Below are positions 1-10,474 of a stretch of 64,000 nucleotides of DNA, one piece after another. Location: contig NC_133105.1 in NCBI RefSeq assembly GCF_022965805.1, positions 31,078,311 through 31,142,310 on the forward strand, written 5' to 3'. How positions within the stretch are numbered: position 1 is the stretch's first letter; every line of letters starts with the position of its first letter. This DNA is from Primulina eburnea (lineage: Eukaryota; Streptophyta; Magnoliopsida; Lamiales; Gesneriaceae). Under the pieces are notes generated by a model. It was not told the origin of the DNA and made no database searches. It saw only the letters and a program-made list of their open reading frames with translations. The position numbers and the translations under genes were made by a program.

Positions 1-533
1 TGCAAGTTTAAATAAATTATTTAATTAATAATAATTAAGGATTTTAACTTAATATAATAAAAATACTAATAATCAATTACTATACTAAATAAAAATGATA
101 ACTCTTTACTACAAATAATACATCCCTAAATTAAAATAAAATCCACTATTAATAAACTTTTAAAAATATAAACTCCTAAAATAACTTAATATTTAAATTA
201 GACTTTTAAAAATATTAAACTTTATAATTTATTTAAAATACTCTATTCTTTAACTTAAAAAAATAAAATATCTCAATTAAATTACTAAAATCATCCCGGT
301 CTCATTTCCTCGATCTCGTCTCGAATAATCGCCTGAACATAAAACTCAAGAAAACATTTTTAACGTGTATCAATTAAACATTACTATTAAAATAATGCAA
401 ATTCTTAAATCATGAATTAAAACACAATCTAATGAAATAAACATGCATTAAAATCATTTAATAAAATACATAATAAATTTAATAACTTGCACACACATGG
501 TTAATGTGGACTTCAAATTTTCGAGACTTCACA
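1..533 (-). mobile_element. B-like LTR, right end only
   Basis: AT-rich sequence without a coding frame. Its last ~240 bases resemble the right end of the long LTR at 8102-11609: a cggtctc...cctcgatc...actcgaataa block, then a run ending in aattttcgagacttcaca. Read on the minus strand it begins TGTGAAG, an LTR-type TG start. The following bases aagac (534-538) would be the target duplication, and the sequence then continues as gypsy LTR G1a. The left part lies outside the window, so solo LTR or full element cannot be decided. Confidence 0.6.
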
Positions 534-1591
534 AAGACGATGACCTGTATTCAACTCTGTCCATATCCAATCTGAAATGACAATATCGAATACGTTGTAT
601 CAATGAATCACTCAATACACAGTCTGTTCTGATCAATACTCCACTCTGTATATAATCTGATCAATATCGAAACAGATACAATCTAATCCATATCAACGAT
701 ATTACAATACAATCGAATTCATTTCTGAATCTAATTAATTTAAATCAATACTGAATATGATCAATCTAATTCAACTGATGTTTCGACGGCATAATAATAC
801 AATCTGAATAACCCCGTCACTCTGAACATCACAAATATAATACTGGAACTCATAATCTGTGTCAACATAATTCATACTTTGAATATTAACACAATTCTGA
901 TATAGAATCTCAGTCAATATCTTTCAAAAATCATAACAAATACAGCAACAGTCTGTTCTTTAATCTGACTTCGATTCTGCGCTATCTAACATGTCAAGAA
1001 TAACATATATGACGTGTATTCAATTCTAACACCATCATAATTCCAAAACATGTCAAAACGTAATAAACTTACGTCCAGTTGTAGTCTGCGTTGCTAGGAA
1101 CTCGGTACCGAAATCGGATTTAAAATCTAACGGACGGATTGAAATATAAAGGCGTAAGGATTTTCACAGAACTTCCTCGACCCTTTTCTTATTTTCCTCC
1201 GTTAACTTCTGAAGCAATTAACTTATATATATATCAAGTTTGCATGCAATTGAAACGTGGCACCTTTTCTCAAATCTCGGTCGGCGCTCGGGCGGTAATA
1301 ATGCACCGCTCGAGCGCGGCCCTCTCGGCTCAAGCCCTTCAGATTGCACCTTTGGCGCTCGGGTGGTAATAATCTACCGCCCGGGCGCCACATCTTCTGC
1401 CCGCGACATACTTTTCAGGGACACTGGCGCTCGGGCGGTCGATCTTTACCGCTCGGGCGCCAACACTTCTGTCCCAAAATTGTATCATTGAATTATTTGG
1501 CCAATCTGATCTCGTAATAGCCCGTCTATACTTATATCAATTAAACTTCAATAATCTTTGCTTAACATGATATAAAATCTAGGGCATTACA
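534..1591 (-). mobile_element. Gypsy LTR G1a (beta family), partial
   Basis: The sequence aligns by eye with the solo LTR at 4923-7104: the same taacttacgtccagttgtag block near 1067-1085, the same cggatttaaaatctaacgg block near 1115, a TATA-like run near 1223-1235, and the GC hairpin series at 1283-1462. It ends ...gggcattaca at 1591, the reverse complement of an LTR start. The next bases, atcct, fall exactly in the integrase of T1, so G1a is an insertion into T1. Its left part is cut by the B-like LTR. Confidence 0.75.
1283..1462. repeat. Three GC hairpins in LTR G1a
   Basis: Inverted repeats at about 1283-1319, 1354-1390 and 1426-1462 have the form GGCGCTCGGGCGGT, a short AT spacer, then ACCGCYCGGGCGCC. 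They lie on the promoter-distal side of the TATA-like run (1223-1235) when the LTR is read on the minus strand, so they occupy U3. They are far richer in GC and CpG than the surrounding LTR. Confidence 0.85.
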
Positions 1592-2817
1592 ATCCTGGTG
1601 GCAGGAAGATGTACAATGATTTGAAGACGCAATTCTGGTGGAAGCAGATGAAGACAGACATTGCAGGATTTGGGTCTAAATGCCTGAATTGCCAGCTGGT
1701 GAAAGCAGAAAGAAAGAAGCCTGAAGGTTTACTTCAGAGTTTATCTATTCCTGAATGGAAATGAGATCACATTTCCATGGATTTCGTGACGAAGTTACCT
1801 CGATCTTCGCGGGGCTGTGACGCGATTTGGGTTGTGATAGACAGACTGACCAAGTCAGCGTGCTTTATTCCGTACAGAATGACCTATCGACACGATCAGA
1901 TGGCAGAGTTGTATGTCAGAGAGGTCGTTAGATTGCACGGTGTGCCGAAGTCGATCGTATCAGATCGTGATTCACGATTTACTTCTCACTTTTGGCACAG
2001 TTTGCAGCAGGCTTTGGGTACGACTTTACACCTGAGAACTGCTTATCATCCTCAGACGGACGGACAGTCAGAGCGGACTATCCAGACTTTAGAGGACATG
2101 CTAAGAGCTGTAGTACTAGATTTTGGTACTAGTTGGCAAGATTCATTGCCGTTGTGTGAGTTTTCATACAACAACAGCTATCAGACTAGCATTGAGATGG
2201 CACCGTTCGAAGCTTTATACGGAAAGACGTGCAGATCTCCGTTGTACTGGGATGATATCTCTGAGGTACCAGAGTTGGGGCCTGATATGATTCGTGAGAT
2301 GACCGAGAAAGTGAAGATCATTCAGAAGCGAATGAAGATGGCATAGGATAGGCAAGCCAAATACGCCAATTTCAGATGCAGACCATTGATATTTGAACAG
2401 GGAGACAAAGTATTTTTAAAAATTTCACCTTTCCGAGGCGTTGTCAGATTTGGCAAGCGTGGAAAGTTGTCTCCTAGATTCGTCGGTCCGTATGAGATCA
2501 TTGAGAAGATTGGCGATCGAGCTTACAGACTTGCTCTTCCTCCTTCATTATCGGGTATACACGATGTTTTTCATGTATCGATGTTGCGCAGATATATGCC
2601 CGATGATTCTCATGTTATTCAGCCTGACGAAGCCGAGCTAGATCAGACTCTGAGCTATGTTGAAAGACCAATACAAATTCTTGATTGGAAGGAGAAACAG
2701 CTTAGAACCAAGACCATTCCGCTTGTGAAGGTTCAATGGAGTCGTCATGGCATCGAGGAAGCAACTTGGGAAACAGAGTCTGAGATGAGACAGAGGCATC
2801 CCGAGTTATTCCAATGA
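1592..2817 (+). pseudogene. pol: Broken integrase with chromodomain-like tail (T1 pol)
   Basis: The integrase would insert element cDNA into the genome. The left end gives the zinc-finger region ([25 protein letters not shown]). The catalytic core begins HISMDFVTKLPRSSRG near 1765 and has SIVSDRDSRFTSHFW and [11 protein letters not shown]. The C-terminal tail near 2665-2814 (IQILDWKEKQLRTKTIPLVK, then VQWSRHGIEEATWE) is the chromodomain-like region of Tekay/Del chromoviruses. Two in-frame stops break it: one replaces Trp just before DHISMDF (near 1762), one replaces a Gln codon at about 2345. The frame then stays open to the natural stop at 2815. T2 carries a homologous copy. Family assignment is confident; activity is excluded. 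Confidence 0.9.
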
Positions 2818-2880
2818 TGTAAGTATTAATCTAACTTTGATGTTATTACTTTTGATGCTTACATTAATAGAATGATGTGT

Positions 2881-2918
2881 GATTTCGAGGACGAAATCAT
2901 TTCTTAGAGGGGGAGAAA
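2881..2918 (+). promoter_or_regulatory. Palindrome plus polypurine tract of T1
   Basis: GATTTCGAGGACGAAATC (2881-2898) is an inverted repeat. It is followed by the purine run tcttagagggggagaaa (2902-2918), which directly abuts the 3' LTR. The purine run would prime plus-strand DNA synthesis. The same pair occurs in T2 and E1. Confidence 0.8.
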
Positions 2919-3046
2919 TGTAAGGCTCAAGATTCATTAGTTTTCATTCATGAGAGACTTGGAAGATAGGAGAATGCATGTTATAAGATGAAAGTAGAAA
3001 CTATTGCATGAATTATGGAATTTTGAGCGAGCATGGCCGAAGCTAC

Positions 3047-3283
3047 ACCGCACCCGCGGTGCTAGGAGACACAGCACCCGCGGTGCATTGACAGAAAGTT
3101 GGTGGATTTGTGCGAAGCAAGACCGCACCCGCGGTGCGAGCAAGACCGCACCCGCGGTGGTGCGACCGCACCCGCGGTCCTGCAATGACCGCACCCGCGG
3201 TCGGAGAATTCCGGAAAAATGTTAGGCATGCCGTGGGCACAGCGCACCCGCGCTCCTGAGCCACCGCACCCGCGGTCATGCGT
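3047..3283. repeat. GC motif array in U3 of T1 LTR
   Basis: About eight to ten copies of a CCGCACCCGCGGT-type motif, separated by 5-40 bases of ordinary AT-rich sequence, just upstream of the TATA box. The reverse-complement motif ACCGCGGGTGCGGT appears in the same place in the LTRs of T2, G2 and G4. Confidence 0.85.
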
Positions 3284-3322
3284 GCCCTTTGAAGAATGAG
3301 CCATGTGTTATATAATATGCAA

Positions 3323-3333
3323 GATATAAATAG
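3323..3333 (+). promoter_or_regulatory. Candidate TATA box of T1 LTR
   Basis: gatataaatag lies 40 bases downstream of the GC motif array and about 1,400 bases before the LTR end, a sensible U3/R position. No start site can be read from sequence alone. Confidence 0.45.
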
Positions 3334-4411
3334 AGGTGTCTCGTTTCTCCTCATTCAGGAGCAAGAACCGAAGGATTCCAGGGAGAGAGAAAGCTTCATT
3401 CCTCATGATTTTAAATTGTGATTTTGTAAGATTCATACATCCAAACTTTAATCCGATTTCGGTTTTGAGCTCCTCTCATCATTAGCTTCAAGGGGATGTA
3501 AGTTTCTTTCAGTTTCAGCATGGTTTGAATTATAGATGTTGGGGAAATTGTAATATGTTGGTTATATTGCGTTCTTGACGTATCGAACATGATATATTTG
3601 CAATCGGATCAAGAAACGGATGTTATATGCTATGGTGGGTAGTTTACAGCATGTATAGATTGAAGTAATACAGATTTTGAGTATTGTCCAATGCTTGTGA
3701 TGAGATTATGAGTTGTGAATATTGACTGTGATATTATTGAGTCATCGGTATCAAAGAATTACGCCGTTACGCCGTCGAATTATATTGAAACCGATTTCAG
3801 CCTTGTATATTGAATTGCTTGAGATGTATATTGATAGAGTGCACATTGATTATGCTATTTCAGATTTGTATTGGCTATTGTGAACGCAAGACTCCGACTA
3901 CGACACCGACTATTCGACAAGAAAGGTATAATTCATGTGGTCACGGGATTGCACAACTCGATTCAGATTTGATACGAGTTTCCCTAAATCACATACTAGA
4001 TTGTTATTACATTTGATTATGTAATGTCTTATTTATTGATTTATATTCGAGTCCTGAGATAGGAGATATTGGCAGATTGGCCAAAACTAGACGTTTCGGT
4101 GTATCGACGCATAGGAGCAGATTTACTCTATGTGTAGACCCTCGATACAGAGTTGACCGAAGTCTAGAAATAAGACGTACCGTCACCCCGAGTGGTTGGG
4201 TAGGTGACAGACCGTCTTATTCACACCGGGATCCCTAGATTAGAAATGAATCGAGTCAAGAATTAGAGGTTGAATACAAATTTGTATTCCTTTACATGTT
4301 GTAGATTTTATATTCATGTGCATTGATATATGCTATGCATTGGTGTATGATTTATTACCTTGCATGCATACATGTTTTATACTGGGATTTATTCTCACCG
4401 GAGTTATCTGG

Positions 4412-4445
4412 CTGTTGTCTTGTCTGTATGTGTACTTGACAACAG
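4412..4445 (+). other. Conserved LTR stem-loop (T1)
   Basis: CTGTTGTC and GACAACAG form a perfect 8-bp stem around an 18-base loop. The flanks (caccggagttatc before, gtggggcagg after) are also conserved in the other alpha and beta gypsy LTRs. Confidence 0.7.
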
Positions 4446-5207
4446 GTGGGGCAGGTACAGGGTCACGTCGTTGAAGAGAGAGTTTATAGAGTGGCGATGC
4501 CGGGCGTAGAAGAAGACTACTTGATATTGTACTAGACTTGTACGGAACATTTAGACAATCGTGTATGTTTATATCAGACAGATGTGTATATACATTATGT
4601 TTGTTTAAATAATAATGACATGCTTTATGTTTACATTTGATTGAAAATTAAAAAGCAAAATTTTGACCCACATTTTCGAGCAAAGATCCAATAAATCCCA
4701 AAAGAATTGAGTTAGAGCCCGGGTCCCCACATACTTAGTTCCGGTATCCCTAAAATCCACGCTTCTACTGCGCTACTCCGATCAAACTTAAATTCTAGAA
4801 TATACTTACGTCTCCTTGATCCCAATTAATTTTCCTTTTAAATCCTTATTTGTGAATTGCAACTTAAATAGACCCATAATGACTTAGTATTGTTACTATT
4901 ATAACCTCGAATTTTAACCTTTTGTGGGGACCCGGACGCTAATCAAGTTCTTAATCATCATTGGGACTAATTACTCAATTTATAAAACAGGGTCTAAAAA
5001 TTTTTCTTTTTAAATTGCGGAACGTAGTGAAATAAAACATATATATACATCTCAGTATATAAAATACAATCCTGTATTACAAAGAATTTATTCAAACTAG
5101 AGTTTAACATCTAATATCAAGTGTTCAAACCCTATCTCAGATCAAAGTCCGAAGTCTCCACTCTAACTCGATCTCTCCTCATCTCCTCGACCCTGAACCT
5201 GTCCCAC

Positions 5208-5241
5208 CTGTTGTCAAGTACACATACAGACAAGACAACAG
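5208..5241 (-). other. Conserved LTR stem-loop (G1b)
   Basis: The same CTGTTGTC/GACAACAG stem as in T1, with ccggataaaccggtgag beside it. Confidence 0.7.
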
Positions 5242-5450
5242 CCGGATAAACCGGTGAGAATAACTCCCAGTATAAATCAATGAAACATGCAATCATATAA
5301 CAAATATAAAGCATGCAATCAGGTATCAACAATATGTAACAATCTGAAACATAATCAATAACCCACTGTCAACAATACTCGTAGCTACAAAATTCAGACT
5401 AGACTCAATCCTAGTCTAGGGATCCCGGTTCCAGACGTCGGTCTGCATAT

Positions 5451-5807
5451 ATCGACTAACAGTAATAGAAAAGACTCCAGTTCTATCCACGCCGATATAG
5501 TATCGATTAACAGTAATAGAAAAGACTCCAGTTCTATCCACACCGATACAGTATCGATTAACAGTAATAGACGAAGCCCTGATTCTATTCACATTGATAT
5601 ATTATCGATTACCAGTAATAGAGCAAGCCCTGATTCTATTCACATTGATATGATATCGATTACCAGTAATAGAACAAAGTCCGATTCTATCCACATCGAT
5701 ATAACATCGATTAACAGTAATAGAAGGAACGGTGAATCTATCCACATTGATATAATATCAATCAACAGTAATAGAAGAAGCTATCAGTCTACCCACATCG
5801 ATAATCA
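5451..5807. repeat. 51-bp minisatellite, seven copies
   Basis: Unit starts (atcgaytaac/atcgattamc) fall at 5451, 5502, 5553, 5604, 5655, 5706 and 5757, exactly 51 bp apart. Each unit carries a cagtaatagaa core, then a ctatycaca segment and a gatat tail. Units differ by several substitutions, so the array is not brand new. It lies between the gggatcccgg block and the gtatgtgatttaggg block of the LTR. Confidence 0.92.
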
Positions 5808-6794
5808 ATCATCCAGTGACAGTCTTTGGCACAACCGCCAATACACCATCTTATGACATCGTGCAATGTGCCCGTGGCGATCCCCCACTAACGGCACTTC
5901 TTTCATAAGATTACTCTTCTAATACCTGTAATCTATGACTCAAGAAAACAAGTATAACAATCAATCAATGCAAATATCAATGCAATAAAGTAAAGTATGT
6001 GATTTAGGGAAACTCAAGTCTAAACCGACTCAAGTCCATCTCACAATACCACATTGACTTATACCTTTGTCTTCATGGTCTGACGAAGACGAAGACTCCA
6101 TTTCACGTCTGTCCATGTCAATCTGAATTCACAATATCGAATAGACTGTGTCAATATACAGCTCAGTTCAAAGCCTGTTCTGATTAATATCGAATCAAGA
6201 CACAATCCAATTCATATCGACAATATCACGATATAATCACAATCAATACTGAGTCTGATCAATATCAATTCATTGATGTTTCGACGGTATGACAATACAA
6301 TTCAGTAACCCCGTCAATCCCAACATCACAGATATAATACCAGAGCTCATAATCAATATCGATACTAGTCGTAATCTCAATAACAATACATATCTGATAT
6401 GAATTCTCAGTCACATCGACTCCGAAAATCATAACAATTACATAAACGGTCCGTTTCTCAATCTGACTTCACTTCTATGATGTCTAGCATGACAAGAACA
6501 TTATATATGAATCCTATTCAATTCTGACAATAGTCTAATTTCAAAACATGTCAAAACTTAGCAAAACTTACGTCCAGTTGTAGTCTACGTTGATAGGACT
6601 TCGGTACTGAAGTCGGATTTAAAATCTAACGGGCGGATCGCTCGAAAATCACGATTATAATCCTCGAAGAAAACTTGAAACTCTCTGCCCTCGATTCTTC
6701 CTTTTTACTTCTAAATTCGGTTATTTGTATATATATATATATATACACGTTGCACTATATAAGGCAAGTGGCATCCTTTTGTTTTGCATGCCTC

Positions 6795-6973
6795 GCGCTC
6801 GGGCGGTTAATTTTTACCGCTCGGGCGCGGCATCTTCTGTCTGAATGCTCGGCGTATCACACTTTGGCGCTCGGGCGGTTAAAAACTACCGCCCGGACGC
6901 CACACATTCTGCCCGAACATTTTCCTTGCTATCCACTGGCGCTCGAGCGGTCATAAACTACCGCTCGGGCGCC
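6795..6973. repeat. Three GC hairpins in LTR G1b
   Basis: Inverted repeats lie at about 6795-6828, 6866-6902 and 6938-6973, with GCGCTCGGGCGGT arms, AT-rich loops and ACCGCYCGGRCGC arms. They lie upstream of the TATA-like run at 6727-6745 in the minus-strand reading. Confidence 0.85.
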
Positions 6974-7104
6974 ACTCTTTCTGTACAAGTTTTCCGAATT
7001 TCACATGTAGTCTCCTTTTCGTGTCCCGATTAATCCTCTCATAATCATATCACATTATATATCAATAATTATAGATTACTAGGATTAAATTTCCGGGCAT
7101 TACA

Positions 7105-8087
7105 CTTTTCTTACAATTCCCAATAATAATTAAAGATGGATGACCATACTCATCTTATATTATTTTCCTTATTTTGTACCTAAAATATTCATCAACTTGT
7201 CAAATTCAATCTTAAAATCCCAAACGCATCCGCTAACACTTATATTTTCAAGCCTAGTATTGTTTCATCCTTAAAAACCTTTGATTAACATTCCTTATAA
7301 CATTATAACCAAGATATCCCAAGGATCCTGATATTCTTAAATATCTAAATAATCGAAAATTTTATCATTTAACTCATTCAATTCTCGCTTAATGCTAAAC
7401 TAGTCCCAAAATCCTTAAAAATTGCAAAATTATTTCTTAATTTCCTCAAAAACTATCCTAAGTGGTCCTTAATTTCGAAAATCATACGATTAACTCATAA
7501 GTTCTTGGCATTCTTAATTCTCTTCTACAAGTTTCCACAACATAAATTTCGATAATTTAAACTTATTCACCCAAAAATCAATTCCTATAACCAATCTTAC
7601 CTTTCATCAAAACTTAAAATTCCAATTTATACATTTTTTATTCCCAAAATCGTTGCAATCTTTGAATAATTATTTCTTATGACTGATTCCCAAAAATTAA
7701 TTCAACTAGTAACAATGAATCATAAATATTTTCTTAGAAACTTTACGTGTCCCAAAAGCATTCATAGAATTCATGATTAACTTATGACCCAAAAAAATTA
7801 AATGTCAATACTAAAACCCAAAAATCAACATAGTCCAATTCCACAAAAAAGCCTACATGCATTTAAATCAAATAAGTTCTTATTCATATCATATCAAGTA
7901 TAAAAATTTCAAAGCATATAAAACATATAACATCATAATGCTATTAAACATGTAATGTCAACATATAAATCATGTTCTTATGCAGGTAACATCATAAAAT
8001 CATATAAACCATATAAACTTACAAATTTGAGGCTTGACAACCGAGCTTCTCGACACTGATGGTGGCACAACTCTTTACAGAACCATT
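7105..8087 (-). other. Internal region of element B, no gene seen
   Basis: AT-rich sequence with stops in all frames and no recognisable gag or pol motif. It lies immediately downstream of the PBS in the minus-strand reading. The short frame across 7978-8160 spans the PBS and LTR border and is not a gene. Confidence 0.6.
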
Positions 8088-8099
8088 GCTCTGATACCA
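8088..8099 (-). promoter_or_regulatory. PBS of element B
   Basis: gctctgatacca is the reverse complement of TGGTATCAGAGC, complementary to the 3' end of initiator tRNA-Met. It lies 2 bases left of the LTR border tgaaacgtc at 8102. Confidence 0.85.
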
Positions 8100-10412
8100 A
8101 CTGAAACGTCTGCTTATTCCTGTTCTTAAAAAGTACTAGATTTTTTTTTTCAAACCTCACTCAATACGCCGAGATGCATAATCACACGCATAAAATATTT
8201 TGGAACCATTTTAAAAGTAAAAAACCAACTATTATTTGAAAACCAAAGGAAATAGCTTAGATTAAAATTATCCAACATTTTACTGAACCTAAAAATAAAA
8301 CTTGAAAAGTATCGCCCATATAATAACCTCTCAGAAACCACTCATGAATAATCGTCGTAAAAATATGTTTAACATAACTTAAAATCATGAATCATTACTA
8401 GTACAGAAACTAGCGTCGGTACTCGGGTTATGTGCAACTTTAGTCCAGCAAACTCAACCATCAAGATCTCCTTAACATCATTATCATAATAACATGCATC
8501 AATCCCACCTAGTGAGTCTAAAGACTCAACACACCATAATCTTTATAACAACATAATACGTATACAAATCACATACAACATTGAAAAATACTTGTACTTA
8601 AATTAACGTTTTAATGAAGATGCATAAACTTTAAACATAACCATTTTCATGTACATTTTAATGATGGATAAACTCATAAATAAAAACATTTTCAAAATGA
8701 TGCATCAACCTTGAACATAAACATAAACATATTCATATTCATATAAACATATTCGTATCATCATATTCATATTTGTGTTCATGTTTGTTGAATTCAGATT
8801 GTTGATTGTGACTTTCGTGTTCATATCCATGTTGGGCGTTGGATCCATCTACATGTAACCACAGTATTGGGCGGCGGGGGACACCGGCAACACTCTCACC
8901 GATCAACTAGGCCCTGGCCTTACGTATTAATATATCATCGTATACATATACATATACATATCTGTATCGAAGGAAACACGATCGTCGAGCTCCCACTGAG
9001 ACCATAACCGTCACAAAATTTCCAACACATCATTGGATTAGTCACAATCCCTTCACATCCTTCAACATATTACCATCACTTAACAAAAATCATGCATATA
9101 ATATCGTTTTTCTTTTAAACCAAACATGCAACATATCTTTTAACGTTTTCGTTTAATCATAAAACCCATAAACATTTAAAACCAAACTTTTATCATATTA
9201 AATCATAACATTTTGACATATTAAATCATAAATATTTCCATAAACGTTTAAAATCTACATTTTAGCATATAAAAATCCATAAAAATTTTAAAATAAACAT
9301 TTTGGCATATTATATCATAAAAACATACATAAACGCTTAAAATAATCATATTATCATATAAAACAGCATTCAGGACATTGCCATGACGTTACAAATTTTC
9401 GGGAGTAAAGATACCGTTTTATCCCTAGACGTAAAATTTCACGTTTTTGACTTTTTCTTGATTTATTTGACTCTAACATGTCCCAAATAATTATTTAATT
9501 TTGCATGAATTTTTTCATATTTTTATTTTGCCTAAATCGATTACTTTTAAATTAATCTTTATATGTTACATATTACTGCGTTTTAATCCCAAATTAAATC
9601 CAACATTAATATAAAATTTTTAAATTAAAAACTTAGACTTTTAATAATTATTTAAGCTTAAATATAATTTTTCATAATTTTATAAAGCCTAAAACTAGAT
9701 GTTTCAATTAATTCGTTAATTAGAGTTTCGTGCGGGGATTAAATCCCGAATAAATCCAAATCTCAATATTTTGATCCCAAATTTTTAACATAAAATTTTT
9801 ATTCTACCCTTCCAAGTCATGAGACACACCGGTGGACCCATGGATTCATTTTAGTATTTTAATTTTTGAAATAGACACCTTATCAAACACACCGAGCCAT
9901 CTCCTAATTTACTCGAGCCATGCCCGAGCCACCTTGAGGAAAAACCTAGCCCGCCCATCTAGGCACCCTCATGACCAAGCCCAGCCCAAAGAACATGAAC
10001 CTAACTGTCTCAAAAACTTTCTGGAACTCGACCCCTGTTTCAGCATGTGTGTGTGTGTGCTTCCTCGTATGTCTAGGACTCCTGACCCAACTAGGACTCT
10101 CCCAGCCGAGCTACCACCGCCCCCAACTGTCCCTAACCTTCCTTGGACCACACCCAGGCCAAGCCCAGACCAGGCTAGGCCCCTAAACCCAAGCAGCGAA
10201 CTCCTGAAGCTTGACAGCAACCTAACGCAACACCTTGCTTCCATGCACCTTCCTCACGATTTCTGATGCTAGGCCTCCAACCATCGAGCCACCCCTTGAA
10301 CCAGCCCCTCAAGCAACCTTCTAGGACCCTAAGGACCAAACCTATCTCAGCCCCAACGCCCCTGACGGAGCCACAAACCCTGCACAATTGCTGAAACCCG
10401 CACATCCCCTTT

Positions 10413-10413
<1 letters not shown>

Positions 10414-10446
<33 letters not shown>
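10414..10446. repeat. (CT)n microsatellite
   Basis: An uninterrupted CT run of about 33 bases inside LTR B, immediately before a perfect hairpin. Confidence 0.95.
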
Positions 10447-10448
<2 letters not shown>

Positions 10449-10450
10449 GT

Positions 10451-10474
10451 GGAGTCCTAGCTTGCTAGGACTCC
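10451..10474. repeat. Perfect 11-bp inverted repeat
   Basis: GGAGTCCTAGC, two T, then GCTAGGACTCC. The CTAGGACTC half also recurs singly near 10074, 10090 and 10508 in the same LTR. Confidence 0.85.

Larger units (their letters stand above)
1592..4731 (+). mobile_element. Tekay-type gypsy element T1, 3' part
   Basis: It holds the 3' end of pol (integrase and chromodomain-like tail, 1592-2817), the polypurine tract and the 3' LTR. The 5' half is missing from the window because LTR G1a and a further LTR interrupt the integrase at 1591/1592. The right border is ...gggtccccaca at 4731, followed by tactt, the expected target duplication. T1 lies in the internal region of element B. Confidence 0.85.
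2919..4731 (+). repeat. 3' LTR of T1 (alpha gypsy family)
   Basis: It runs from TGTAAGGCTC to ...GGGTCCCCACA, 1,813 bp, with TG...CA ends. It follows a polypurine tract. It holds a GC motif series (3047-3283), a TATA box (~3325), a gaataagac-type inverted repeat near 4170-4230, and the conserved stem-loop (4412-4445). LTRs G2, G4 and T2 are related copies in the opposite orientation. Open frames inside it have no ATG start and no known domain. Confidence 0.9.
4923..7104 (-). mobile_element. Solo gypsy LTR G1b (beta family)
   Basis: It begins tgtggggacccggacgct and ends ccgggcattaca, 2,182 bp. It has no PBS or polypurine tract on either side, so it is a solo LTR. The flanking 5-mers are ccttt and ctttt, a duplication with one mismatch. 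From left to right it contains the conserved stem-loop (5208-5241), a 51-bp minisatellite, a TATA-like run (6727-6745) and three GC hairpins. Open frames within it (for example 5650-5856) only reflect the 51-bp period, which is a multiple of three. Confidence 0.88.

Noticed and set aside
3047..3283. A CpG island or CRISPR-like array because of regularly repeated motifs.
   Set aside because: Spacers are of unequal length and are ordinary LTR sequence; the motif is not a CRISPR repeat and the setting is a plant LTR. There is no adjacent host gene.
3810..4016. A 68-codon frame in LTR T1 with a look-alike in G4 (61190-61396) and G2.
   Set aside because: Non-ATG start, no domain, and located in LTR sequence whose DNA is conserved as a whole.
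5132..5332. Hydrophobic 66-codon frame on the minus strand.
   Set aside because: It lies across the conserved stem-loop block of LTR G1b; similar frames appear in every LTR with that block.
9832..10405. Overlapping proline-rich and glycine-rich frames on both strands in LTR B.
   Set aside because: They overlap in several frames, follow local GC composition and have no recognisable domain.
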